Shown: piece by piece, positions 21,620-33,192 of the stretch
Layout: each line of letters starts with the position of its first letter
Numbering within the stretch: position 1 is the first letter of the stretch
From: Astragalus membranaceus
Taxonomy: Eukaryota > Streptophyta > Magnoliopsida > Fabales > Fabaceae
Reading direction: 5' to 3'
Length of the DNA stretch: 64,000 nt
Assembly (NCBI GenBank): GCA_039519185.1
Contig: CM076846.1
Span: 183,691,068-183,755,067, forward strand
Program-made: the position numbers and the translations under genes
Notes under the pieces: generated by a model
What the model was told of the DNA's origin: nothing
The model's database searches: none
What the model saw: the letters and a program-made list of their open reading frames with translations, nothing else

Positions 21620-23750
21620 TCAGGCATAATACTTATTCACTTGATCGGAATTGACTGGGTTCCTTAAATCCTCTCCGTCCATGTTCGTGAGTATCAGTGC
21701 TCCTCCAGAAAAGGCTTTCTTGACCACATACGGGCCGTCATAAGTGGGTGTCCATTTCCCTCGGGGATCAGTCTGGATGGGCAAGATCTTCTTAAGCACC
21801 AAATCTCCCTGCTTGAATTCACGGTGCCGGACTTTCTTGTCAAAAGCTGTTCTCATTCTCTGTTGGTACAGCTGCCCATGACACAAAGCTGCAATTCTTT
21901 TTTCCTCAATGAGGTTTAGCTGATCCAGACGAGCCTGCACCCACTCTGCTTCTTCCAGTTTAGCTTCCATGAGTACCCGTAGGGATGGTATCTCAACCTC
22001 GATTGGGAGGACCGCCTCTGACCCGTATACCAGAGAGAAAGGAGTTTCCCCAGTTGAGGTACGCACTGAAGTACGATAGCCATGCAAAGCAAAGGGAAGC
22101 ATTTCATGCCAATCCTTGTATGTGACCACCATTTTTTGCACAATCTTTTTGATGTTCTTGTTAGCTGCCTCCACTGCTCCATTCATCTTGGGCCGATAGG
22201 GGGGAGAATTATGATGCTGAATTTTGAACTCTGCGCACAGGTCCTTCATCATTTTGCTATTCAGATTGCTGCCGTTATCAGTGATGATCTTGTTAGGAAG
22301 ACCATAACGGCAAATCAGATCCTTCTTCACAAGTTTGGCAACCACTGAACTGGTTACACTGGAGTATGAGGCAGCTTCAACCCACTTCGTGAAATAGTCA
22401 ATGGCGACCAAGATGAAGTGATGCCCATTTGATGCTTTGGGTTCAATGGGACCGATGACATCCATTCCCCACATCGAAAACGGCCAGGATGTAGTCAGAA
22501 CATTCAATTTGGCAGGCGGCACATGAATGTGGTCAGCGTAGATTTGGCACTTGTGGCACTTGTGGCACTTTCGGACAAAGTTGTAGCAGTCACCTTCCAT
22601 CTGCAACCAGTAATAGCCCGCCCTTAAAATCTGTCTAGACATAGTATGCGCACTGGAATGAGTTTCGAATGAGCCCTCGTGTACATCTTTCATGATTCTT
22701 TCAGCTTCTTCTTTAGCAACACACCTTAAGAGGACCATGTCATAATTCCTTTTGTAGAGAACCTCACCGCTGAGGAAGAAATTCCTTGACAGTCGCCGAA
22801 GAGTTCTCTTGTCATTTTTAGATGCCCCGGGAGGGTATTCTCTGCTGATGATGTACTGTTTGATATCATGATACCAAGGCTTGTCATCCGGCTCTTCATC
22901 TATGGCTGTGCAGTAGTGATGCGCAGGTAGACTCCGGTGCTGGATTGTGACATGAGTCAAGCTTTTATCACAATTGATATTGAACATGGATGATAAAGTT
23001 GCCAATGCATCAGCCAGCTGGTTTTCGCTTCGAGGGATGTGTTTGAAAGTGATTTCTTCAAAAGACTCCATCAACTCTTGCACATAAACACAATAAGGAA
23101 TCAGTTTGGGATCTCTGGTCTCCCAATCGCCTCTTACTTGATGAATAACCAGGGCTGAATCTCCATACACATATAGCCTTTTAACTTTCCATTCTAGGGC
23201 TGCTTGAATACCCAAGATGCACGCTTCATACTCTGCTATGTTGTTTGTGACATAGAAGCTCAAGCTTGCAGTGACAGGAACGAAGCGATTGGCAGGAGAT
23301 ATTAACACAGCACCTGCCCCATGCCCCCATACATTTGACGCACCGTCGAAGATCATTCTCCACCTTTCACTTTCTTGGGACTTCCCCTCATCAAACAGTG
23401 CCATGATATCTTCATCAGGAAAATCATGCTGCATTGGTTGGTAGTCTGGAATCGGCTGACATGCCAAATACTCAGCAAGTGCACTACCTTTAACTGCTTT
23501 TTGTGTGACATACAGGATATCGTATTCTGATAATTGCATCTGCCAACGGGTAATTCGTCCTGTAAGAGCTGGCTTCTCAAATATGTACTTGATTGGATCC
23601 ATTTTTGACACCAACCAAGTGGTGTGACTCAGCATGTACTGCCTTAAACGGTGAGCAGCCCAAACTAGAGCACAACAAGTCTTTTCCAGCATAGAATATC
23701 TTGTCTCACAATCGGTGAACTTTTTGCGCAGATAGTATATGGCATGCTCC
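21620..23750 (-). CDS. D1 pol remainder: RNase H tail, archaeal-type RNase H and integrase; no RT
   Basis: An open frame of 690 codons from the Met at 23692, open upstream to the deletion junction near 23750. Residues 1-75 are the C-terminal half of the first RNase H. A second, archaeal-type RNase H follows with D116, E154, D178 and D228 (FDGAS, NIAEYEA, YGDSAL, QLADAL), a mark of Tat/Ogre elements. Integrase has H338 and H345, a Cys cluster KCHKCHKCQ (376-382) and the catalytic D411, D472 and E508 with 35 residues between the last two. It ends in NKYYA. The Cys cluster carries a three-residue duplication. Upstream, reverse transcriptase and the start of the first RNase H are missing, and the junction is out of frame, so this frame would not join to Gag-protease. 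Confidence 0.9.
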
Positions 23751-24094
23751 TGAGTTCTGGAGGAGCTTCCCAGTCTTCCTCAACATCCCCCTCAGCTTGA
23801 TTAATAGGGTGATCAAAGTCAAAATATGGACTGTTGGCACTGTTATTTTGGGAGACAATTGCTGTGGATCTGCATTTTGCCGAAGCGAAAAAGCAGAATG
23901 AAAGGAGAGACAAGCAAGCAAACAATAATAAAGCGAGGAAAAGACACATGAAATGAAAAGGATTGATTTTTATTGATTGAAATTCAAAAACAACGTTTTT
24001 ATTAATGATGATGATTCTGAAAATAAAAACATGCTCGCCCCTAACAACTTGTCCTATGGCCTTGGGTAGAGCCACGGGGTTGCATTACAAATGA
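23751..24094 (-). other. D1 probable gag-pol intron and RT-deletion junction
   Basis: On the minus strand the protease frame ends in a stop overlapping a GTAATC donor (GT at 24098-24097). A pyrimidine-rich stretch is followed by TGCAG ending at 23870. Splicing would remove 229 bases and continue in frame into FDFDHPINQAEGDVEEDW, the segment that precedes reverse transcriptase in Ogre elements. That segment stops after PPEL at about 23752 and jumps to EHAIYYL of the first RNase H. An intron between protease and RT is a known Ogre trait; these splice sites are my prediction. Confidence 0.6.
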
Positions 24095-26058
24095 TTACTT
24101 TAAATTAAAAGTCACAGGAAGATCAGCAGCCTTCCAATTCTTTAATTTTTCACTGGCACCGCAGCGTCGAACCAAACCTGCGCCACCCTCTTCAGACTCA
24201 GAACCATCCTTGATGACAGCAACTTGATTGGGATCCAACAAACCAGCACTCACAAAACTTTGACTGACGTCACAAATTGGAATCCTCTGGGGCCATGGAT
24301 CCTGGCCTTTGGACTTGGCCAACCAACTGCCCCTTCGTTCATCTGCCATTTTTCTTCTTTCTTCCTCACTTGGGGTGTATCCCAGCCCGCAACGGTCCTT
24401 GTTTTCCTTCAGTTGAATGGGAGCTAGAATTCCTTGACCAAACTTTCCCAAGCCAGAACCAACCTTATATCCTTGGGCTAACATGATCTTAGCAACCATC
24501 TCCTCCTCCTTGGTCCTCTCAAATACTACATTGGCGATCTCCAAAGACTGAAAGGCTGTTTCCAAAGACTCTTCGGCAGCTTCCACATATTTGAACTCTG
24601 ATGGCTTGTTAACCAGAGTCTCTTCCTCACCAAATACTACCACGACCTGGCCGTCAACCACGAATTTGACCCGCTGGTGTAAAGAAGAAGGGATTGCTCC
24701 AGCCATATGGATCCATGGTCGGCCCAGCAAACAACTGTATGAGGACGTAATATCCATGATTTGGAAATTGATGTAGAAAACTTCGGGACCAATCTGGATG
24801 GGAAATTCCATTTCCCCCAGAACTTCCTTTTTGACCCATCAAAGGCCCGCACCAGTGTCGAACTCGGCTTCATGTAGGAGCAATCAACGTCTAACTTATC
24901 CATAGTTGACTTCGGCATCACGTTCAATGAAGACCCATTGTCAATTAGTATTATGGCCAGCACATAGTCTCCACACTTTACCGAGATGTGCAGAGCTTGA
25001 TTGTGTTCTTTTCCGCTTGAAGGCAACTCATCATCGGCAAATGTTAGGTGATTTGCAGCCACTATATTCCCCACAATCCCATCAAACTGACTCACTGTGA
25101 TATCCTCTGCAACATGAGCGTCGTTGAGCACTTTCATCAAAGCTGTTCTGTGTGCTTCCGAGCTAAGCAACAATGATAGCATGGATATCTTGGATGGAGT
25201 TTGCTTTAACTGATCAACCACTCGATAATCACTCTGCCGGACGATCTTCAAGAATTCATCTGCTTCTTTTTCCGTCACTTTCTCTTGAGCAACCTCTGGC
25301 TCTTTTCCTTTTTCCTTACGGCCCCTCTGTTCGGCCTCCTTGGAAGTTTCAGCTCGGAGAGTCTCAGGAGCATATACTCTTCCGCTTCTTGTGATCCCAC
25401 TTGATCCCCCTATGTTGGTTACGGTAGGAGCACTTGGGGAGCATTCGACTGTAGATAGTGCAGTGTACTTCCACGGAACTGCCTTGTCCGACTTATAGGG
25501 AAAAGGAGCCGGAACTTCAATCACTATTGGTTGGGCGTTTGCCCGCACCAATCTGGGATTGTAATTGTAAGGAATTTCAACAGGTCTTCTGGGTCCTCTA
25601 CTTTTATCAGAATGTAGAGTCAACACTTCTTCTTCAACATCACGGGTTCCTATCTGGACCACACACCGATCCATCAGGTCCTGCAGGATCATCTCAAAGC
25701 TTTCACAGTTCCCCACGCACGTGGAGTCAGCACACCCCTCTTCATGGCAACACCCCTTCTTAACCACCCCAACATGGCATAACTTTGAGTAGATAACACC
25801 CAACGGGGTCTTGATCTTCTGCACATCCTTTACCAATTGCCCAACGGAACTTTCTATAGCATTGGTAGCTGGCCTCTGATGACCTGGCAATGGATTAGTT
25901 GTTGTATTCGGGCTGCTCTACTTGAACGAGATCCACCCAGCATCTACTAGGTCTTGCACCACATGCTTGAAGGCTTTACATTCCTCCACAGTATGACCGA
26001 CCCCGTTTTCGTGGAAACTGCAGGTAGCATTAGCGTTGTAACTTCTGGGAAATGGCGA
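24095..26058 (-). pseudogene. D1 Gag C-terminus, protease and G-patch-like region, broken
   Basis: This continues Gag after a TAG at 26059-26061. It has a Cys/His finger (CSFHENGVGHTVEEC), a second TAG at 25918-25920, then an aspartic protease with the Ogre-type active site LIDNGSSLNVMP. A one-base deletion near 24821-24826 shifts the frame; the sequence then continues to 24095 with a GLGKFGQGILAPI...GLGY segment resembling a G-patch. Both stops are CAG in the D3 copy. The frameshift, in contrast, is present in D3 as well. Gag processing could not work from this copy as written. Confidence 0.85.
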
Positions 26059-27582
26059 CTACAGGGCCTTCATTGGCCGAGTGTTGATCAAGTTCTTGGA
26101 AGTCAAGTGATCAAACAATTCAGTGTATGTCATTGGTATTGGATCAAAACTGATCCGCTTCTTGTACTGATAACCCTGAGCCCTGTGACTGTCACTGCCT
26201 TGCTGGGATGGCACAGGAGCAGAAAATGGAACAGTTTGTGGTGGAGGGGTACCAAAGGATGAACTTCCTCCCGAGATTACATTTGTTTCCCCTTCCTTCT
26301 TCTTCGGGAAATGGGAGTGAGGCTTCTTCTGATTGCTTGAACCACCAGAGCTTCCTGCATTACTGAGGTGATTCGAAATCTTCCCACTTCGGAGACCATG
26401 CTCAAGTCTTTCCCCGAAGACTATCATATCGGAGAAGCTAGTTGAAACACTTGTAATCAGCCGGTCATAGTAAATTGCTGGCAGAGTTTCCAAGAACGTG
26501 TACACCATTTCTTTTTCAGTGAAAGGAGGTTGGACCTGGGCGGCTAGGCTTCGCCATTTCTGGGCATATTCTTTGAAAGTCTCCCTTTCGCCCTTACTCA
26601 TGTGTTGCAATTGCGACCTGTCCGGAGCCATGTCCATGTTATACTTATATTGTCTCATGAATGCTTCGCACAAATCTTTCCAACAACGGATTTCAGAGGA
26701 TTGCAGTTTCATGTACCAATCTAGAGGAGCTCCAGCCAAACTGTTTTGAAAGCAGTAAATCAGCAGTTTGTCATCATTGGCGTAAGGACCCATTTTTCGG
26801 ACAAACATCGTAACATGGCTCTCCGGACAGCCTGTTTCTCTGTGTTTGTCCACTTCGGGAGCTTTGAACTTTGGTGGCAAAACCAAATCTGGGACTAAAC
26901 ACAGCTCACGAGCTTCCTTGGCTCTGACACCAACACCCTCCATTGCCTTTACTCTTTCTTCAAGTGCACGAATCGGGTCATTTGGCTGTGATCCCTCAAA
27001 CATATGTCCTTGGGGGTGACTCCCCATACTGTAATAATACCCTCCAGGCTGAGGAACATTGTGAGGGTGTGCTGCAAGCCCCGGAGTAGGACTGAGCACA
27101 GCATGAGGACTAGGAGCTTGGATCTGCGGTCCTCCGGCAGCTCCCCCGGACACGGCGGCAGTGACCTGATTAGGCGTAACCATACTGACAGGGATAGGTC
27201 CGACAGTTCGCGGCATGTACCCAGCAGGCATACCCCAAGGATATCTTTGTGAAGTGTATTGATTCGGCCCATTCATTCCTGAAGCAAAGACGGGATGACT
27301 GACCCCGGATCCCGGAAGAACTGTGGCTGATATTGGAAGAGGAACGAAAGAAGTGACACCATCTGGACCCACGACGGCGACACCTTCAGCAGCTGTCCCA
27401 CTCTTTAAACTTTGCAGCATGACCATCATCTCATGCACCTGGGCCTCCATTGCCCCAACCTTATCCTTAAGCACTTGGTTCTCTTGAGCCAGCTGCTCAG
27501 GATTCAGAATTTGTACGCCCAAATCTTCATGTTCTGGATTACTTTCAGTTTCAATCTCTGGATGCCCTTGAGGATCAGCCAT
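26059..27582 (-). CDS. D1 Gag, N-terminal 507 residues
   Basis: Starts MADPQGHPE. An N-terminal acidic segment and a leucine-rich coiled coil (about residues 30-62) precede a Pro/Gly/Gln-rich stretch. The retrotransposon Gag core follows (about 260-410), with WYMKL, F-x-R-QYKYN and LPAIYYDRL blocks. The frame ends prematurely at TAG (26059-26061) where D3 has CAG and runs on for about 230 more codons. The start is the first Met after the leader and is the same in D3. Confidence 0.88.
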   Translation of the reverse strand: MADPQGHPEIETESNPEHEDLGVQILNPEQLAQENQVLKDKVGAMEAQVHEMMVMLQSLKSGTAAEGVAVVGPDGVTSFVPLPISATVLPGSGVSHPVFASGMNGPNQYTSQRYPWGMPAGYMPRTVGPIPVSMVTPNQVTAAVSGGAAGGPQIQAPSPHAVLSPTPGLAAHPHNVPQPGGYYYSMGSHPQGHMFEGSQPNDPIRALEERVKAMEGVGVRAKEARELCLVPDLVLPPKFKAPEVDKHRETGCPESHVTMFVRKMGPYANDDKLLIYCFQNSLAGAPLDWYMKLQSSEIRCWKDLCEAFMRQYKYNMDMAPDRSQLQHMSKGERETFKEYAQKWRSLAAQVQPPFTEKEMVYTFLETLPAIYYDRLITSVSTSFSDMIVFGERLEHGLRSGKISNHLSNAGSSGGSSNQKKPHSHFPKKKEGETNVISGGSSSFGTPPPQTVPFSAPVPSQQGSDSHRAQGYQYKKRISFDPIPMTYTELFDHLTSKNLINTRPMKAL

Positions 27583-28962
27583 CAGCTTTTCTTGTAACCG
27601 GGTGAAGTATCGGTGGCGGAGAACCAGCTTGCCTCTCGCTTCTGTTGGTAGAACATTTTTATTAAGTGAAGGAGCAAATTAATGAATGCAATGCGTGCAA
27701 TGCAGATGAGTGTTAGTTTTAGTTTGTCTTATGCCGTGAACCCCAACGTGTCATATCTTGCCATAGATTTAACAGTGAATTTTGATTTGTTTAGAACATA
27801 ACAAGAGTGGAATCAACAAATGAAACAAACACGCCCCATACATTCAACCGGATATCTCGGGGGGTGCACTGTCTCACTTCTTGATTCCATACTGTACCTA
27901 TGGCAAGATTCTTTGTCACTTTGGGATTCTCGGCAAACAAACTTTGATGAAATGCAAGGATGCATGCATGAGCTGTAAAAGCTTATGTTGGATGCAATGC
28001 GAGGATGCATGCAAAATGATGATGATGTTTTATGCATATGCAGATTAGGGCAAAACCTTTATTGGCATTAGTTCAAGTTTTTTTCTTTTTTTTTTTGAAA
28101 AATGCGGGCCGTACGTGGTTTCATATGGACCAAGTAAGAGAAAGGCTACAACGGCAGCTCGTTCTCTCTTTTTTTTGTAAAGAGTGGGCCAGATGTCACT
28201 TCGTACGGACCGGCAGAAGAAAGGCTACAACGGCGGCTCTTTCTCTACTTTTTATTTGAAAAACCTCCTACTCTTTTTTGAAAACATGTCTATATTACCA
28301 TGCAACACACAATTTGGTATGCCCCTTGTGTCCTACGAAGGTGGGGACCTAAGTTCTAGGACAACTCAAATGTTCCTCCCATGCGGGTTCTAGTCACTTC
28401 CTCACCAGGTTACCAGAGCTAATTCTTTCTCACAATAGCACCCCCAACGATGGAACGCCATCTGGTGTGAGGCATCATGAAAGAGCATACTCTGGCTGAA
28501 ACTTTCGTGAGAGTCAGAAGGACAACAGTCCAATTGTCAGTCACTACTCGTTTCCACTCTCCTAAGTTTTGTCAGACCTTGGGTTTTAGGCCCCTCTCAA
28601 AGCATAGTAAGCATAAGGTGTGAGTGTGTGCAGCAAGGGCATACCGCCTAAAACTACCCACATATACCCCACCTGCAAAAGGAAAACCCAGAACAGTCCA
28701 AACAATAGCAGGCAATAACATGTCGTCTACCCTAGGGTTCAATATCACAATACCAATAATCCAACCTAGGTTTCAGCAACAGTCATATGCACTGCTTACC
28801 TCAAGAAAGGGAGCGGAGAATAGGGGACATGGGATTTGAGGAATGCATGAACACGGCATTGTGAATAAATAGAAAAGGAGTAAAACAAAGCTTTCAACTC
28901 AATTAATTTTAAACCACACATCAAGTTAACTAGGCTTGACCCTCGTCCTTTTTTAAAAAAAA
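27583..28962 (-). other. D1 leader between primer site and gag
   Basis: 1.4 kb without a convincing gene. Many Ogre elements carry an extra ORF here, which is absent. It contains a two-copy ~80-bp repeat (about 28090-28255, each with GGACC...GAAAGGCTACAACGGC and a T-run) and ATGCATG-rich sequence (27950-28040). Confidence 0.7.
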
Positions 28963-28982
28963 GGTCCCCAGTGGAGTCGCCA
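28963..28982 (-). promoter_or_regulatory. D1 primer binding site
   Basis: Minus strand TGGCGACTCCACTGGGGACC, two bases from LTR b. This type of site is complementary to a tRNA-Arg 3' end in Ogre elements. Confidence 0.8.
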
Positions 28983-28984
28983 GT

Positions 28985-31900
28985 TGTTGCGCCCGAAAAA
29001 TCCGGTTTGGGACTTTTCGTTTGACAACGTGGAAAAAGTTTGGAGCCGCCACCAATATTTTAATTTTAAGACCAAAACATTGAAAAAAGGTCTTTTAAAC
29101 AAGGCGGATGGTCTTTTGAAAACGTAGAGATGTAGGATCGGGGGTCGGTTAGGTACGGGGAAGGTATTAGCACCCCGCACCTCCTTTCTACCGAAAGGGA
29201 ACCATTAACTTGATGTGTGGTTTGGACAAAAGTTTGAGTTTGAAAGCGGTTTATTCTACTTCTTTTCTTTTCTTTAGGAGTTTGTTTTATTGAAAACGAG
29301 GGGGAAAGGGATATTTTTGGTTATCTTTGAAAATCAGGACAAAACAAAGATATTTTTTAAGAGTGTGCTTGACGGGACAGGACCCCGCTCCTACGTACCC
29401 TCACTGGAAGAGGGATCAAAGCTACGTAGTTCTCGGGTTATCTTTGAAAATCAGGACAAAACAAAGATTTTTTTAAGAGTGTGTTTGACGGGACAGGACC
29501 CCGCTCCTACGTACCCTCACTGGAAAAGGGATCAAAGCTACGTAGTTCTCGGTGGTTATCTTTGAAAATCAGGACAAAACAAAGATTTTTTTAAGAGTGT
29601 GCTTGACGGGACAGGACCCCGCTCCTACGTATCTCCTGGTGCGATGGAGAATTCAAAGCTACGTAGTTCTCGGGTTATCGTTGAAAATCAGGACAAAACA
29701 AAGATATTTTTTAAACGTGTGCTTGACGGGACAGGACCCCGCTCCTACGTACCCTCACTAGAAGAGGGATGAAAGCTACGTAGTTCTCGGGGAACAAAAC
29801 AATGTTTTTTTTTTAAAGTGTGCTTGACAGGACAGGACCCCGTTCCTACGTACCCTCACTGGAAGAGGGATCAAAGCTACGTAGTTCTCGGCTTTTGGTT
29901 TTGAAAAAGGATTGAGCTTTCGCGAAGACCGAACAACAACGGTTATATAGAATGGTCTCGCTACTAACTCCTTTTGAAAACAACATCATCATTAACAACC
30001 TAATCGGCAACGGCGCGATTGGTGTTTAATGACAATTGGTTTATTTTTGAGAAATGAATAAGTTTTCAAAAATGGGATAGAGCTTTTGCGAAGACCGAAC
30101 AACAACGGTTAGAATGGTCTCGCTTCTAACTCCTTTTGAAAACAATATCATCATTAACAACCTAATCGGCAACGGCGCGATTGGTGTTTAATGACGATTG
30201 ATTTCTTTTTGTTTTGAAATGATTTTAGGAAATGGGTTTTAGAAAAGGAGTAGAACAATTCAAGTCAATTCTAAATCCATAACCAAATGCAAATGAATGA
30301 ATAATACTCAAGCAAACATGAACATATCATTCATTAACCAAGATTAAACATGCCCATACAATCAAAGGATTCAATTATTAAAGATGCAAAACAAAGTTCT
30401 CAAAGTAATTGTGTGTGTGCAAGAAGGATTGTATTTTCCCTAATGGCTCTATGCTACAATATGCATGTAGACTTACGTCTCCATTAGGAGGTCATACAAG
30501 TGGAGGGGAGGGCACACAATCAAGTCAAGACATTTACATGGCATCAAGAACAAGTGAATACAATTGATTGTAAACATAGAGTATTCTAAGTTAAATGATT
30601 GAATATGTAAGCAAGGATGCATGATTAGGTAAGCATGTAAGTGCATGAGTGTACAAGGAATGGATGCATAGCACTTTATTTATGAATGGATGGCATACAA
30701 GGATGCATAAGAGGATGCAAGAGATATAAGCATATGAGGATGCATGAGAGTGTCACATAAACTAAGTATGAATGAGGATGCATGAATGTGAAAATGTTTT
30801 GGGTATTTTTGCAAGTTGATAAGTTGTAAAACTTTAAGTAAGAAGTTAGTGAAAAGTAAAGTAAAAATGCATGAAGTAAATGGTAATTATTTAATGAGAT
30901 GGTAAAGTAAAAATGCATGAGGTAAATGGGAAGTGGTAAAATCTTTTTATGTTTTAGTAAAAAATTAATGAAGTGGTAAAAACCAAAGTAGTAAAAATAT
31001 TTTTATGTTTTGGTAAAAAGTTAATGAATGGTAAAGTAAAATGGTAAAAAGTAAATAAACACTAAAACCAAGTTGAATCACATAGAGCAATCATCTCACT
31101 TTGAGAAAAGTGCACTAGGCACTAGTGAGAATCAACTTGCCTATCATCAACAATTTACAATAAGCAAACTACACAAGAATAAGTGGACACACAAACTAAA
31201 TTGAGTCATTTCTAGCAATCTTCACCACTTAGGTCAAGGTGCACTAGGCACTAGTGGGAATCATATTGCTAAATCATCAAACAACAAAAGTAACATTTAA
31301 CACTAAAATGAAATACTAACAACAAGATTAAACATCACCAAACAAAGAACAACAACAAAATCAACTTGGAAATATTTTTAGATCTATAAGCATGTGAACC
31401 AAAGGAAACATAGATCCACATTTTATTTAATAAAAAAAAAACACCAAAATTAACACAAAGCAACATAGATCTATTTTTTTGCAAGGATTCATATGATTAA
31501 GCAAGGAAGTGCAACAAAATCATATCAATCCTAACTTTTATGATATGCGAAATGCTAAAGCCCATAAACAACAATTTTATTTATGAAATCTAGTGCAAAA
31601 TATATAAAGATGCAAGGGAAATTATTCAAGTAGAAGAATAACTCCTTCAAGGCCAAGGACCCATCTCAAACACCCAAAGCTCCCTAAGTCTTTGTCAAAA
31701 TGTTTGAAATGGATCCTCAAAGCAAACAAACAATCAAGAAGGAGTTTGGAGTAGAGGAGAGATTATGCAAGAAAATTAAATATGAGGTGCAAAGCTTCAA
31801 GGATTACCTCAAAACTACAATGAAATGAAGAAGGAGATGATAAGCTCAAAAATTGCTAGCTTTTAGCAATTTGATGATGCAACCTTGAAGAGAATGGAAG

Positions 31901-33192
31901 GAATGATGGTGATCTAACAAGAAATGGAGGATTTGATGGTTGATTTTTGAAGAAAAATGGGTGAGGGAGAAGAGGATGGTTTCCTAAGAAGAGAGGAGAA
32001 GGGAGAAGCTTTGGTGTGTTAGGGTTTTGTGTAGGAGAATGAGAGGCTAAAAGATTCTTAGGTGTGGGAATGAGGGAGTATTTATAGAGCTATTTTAGGT
32101 TTAGGGGCAATTGGGTCATTGGCCTTACTAAGTGCTCTAGGATTGAACTTTGATTTTGAATGGAGGGTTGAGATCACTTATCACATGGATTGAGGGTGGA
32201 GAGAAAACACAAAATGGAGAGGGAATGGGGTCAAAAATGAGGGAAGGGAGTGAGAGTTTTTGTAAAAAAAAAACTTGTCTTATTTTAGGAATAATGTGAA
32301 GCAAAAATAGGGTTAGGGGTATGATTGGGATGGAATGTTACCAAAGAGGAAAATTGGTGTTTCCTTATGAAGAGGTTAGTGTAAGTGAGTGAGGTAATTT
32401 ACCAAAGAGGGCATGAATCTTCATGAGAGTGAGTGAGAATTGGTGATATGCACCAAAGGAGAAGGTTTAAGGATGGTACAAGGCATATTCCTTCAAGATA
32501 AGGAATAATAGTACAATAGAAGAGTGTGGAAGAATTTTGTGAGAGGGAGAGAGAGAGAGGGGATTTCGAAATTGTGAGGGGGAGAGAGAGAGAGAGAGAA
32601 TTTCGAAATTGTGGGGGGAGAGAGAGAGAGAGAGGAAAAAAAACTTGTTTTTGGTCTTTTGTCTTATTGAGGAAACTTCCTTTTTTTTGAGTTTTTGAAT
32701 TTTGGGCATGGAAGTGATAGTGCACCTATTGAAAATGTGTCACATTTTTTGGGCACCATAAAATATCCTTCTAATCACTCATGACAATAAAAAAAATTGT
32801 AATTTAATAATTGAGGAATATTTAATGGTCCTTTTTTATTTTTCTATGCACTAAAAATGGAAAAATACATTTTTAATTATTTTTGACTAGGGTTTTCTTT
32901 CTAAAAAATTGTACAAAAATTATCCTTGATAGAATAAAAATGTACTTTTTGTGGATGTGCATTTTTGGCGAGAAAATCATCTTTTTGCGAAAAATGACCA
33001 AAATGTCCTTTTTGACCCTAAAACCCTAATTTGCCTAAAAAGTGCATTCCAACCCTAAAAATGATTTTAAAGACCTTGGAATGACTTCTAGGACCCAAAA
33101 TGCAATGCATGATGCTTTTCATTCTTCAATTTATTTATTTTTTGTGGAAAATTAGGGTTTTGACCTAAGCCGGACAAAATTAGGGTATGACA
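28985..33192 (-). repeat. LTR b of D (4208 bp)
   Basis: Full-length LTR with primer site on its left and purine tract on its right, thus shared by D1 (as 5' LTR) and D2 (as 3' LTR). Hairpin array 29322-29892. It has a private 4-base deletion near 31171 (AAACTACACAAG for AAACTAAGACACAAG) but otherwise follows LTRs c and d where LTR a differs. Confidence 0.92.
32079..32087 (-). promoter_or_regulatory. TATA box of LTR b
   Basis: Same CTATAAATACTCCC element as in LTR a. Confidence 0.55.

Noticed and set aside
23665..24075. A hydrophobic 136-codon minus-strand frame as a separate membrane protein
   Set aside because: It is the predicted intron plus the pre-RT segment of Ogre pol read in one frame; the hydrophobic part is the intron pyrimidine tract.
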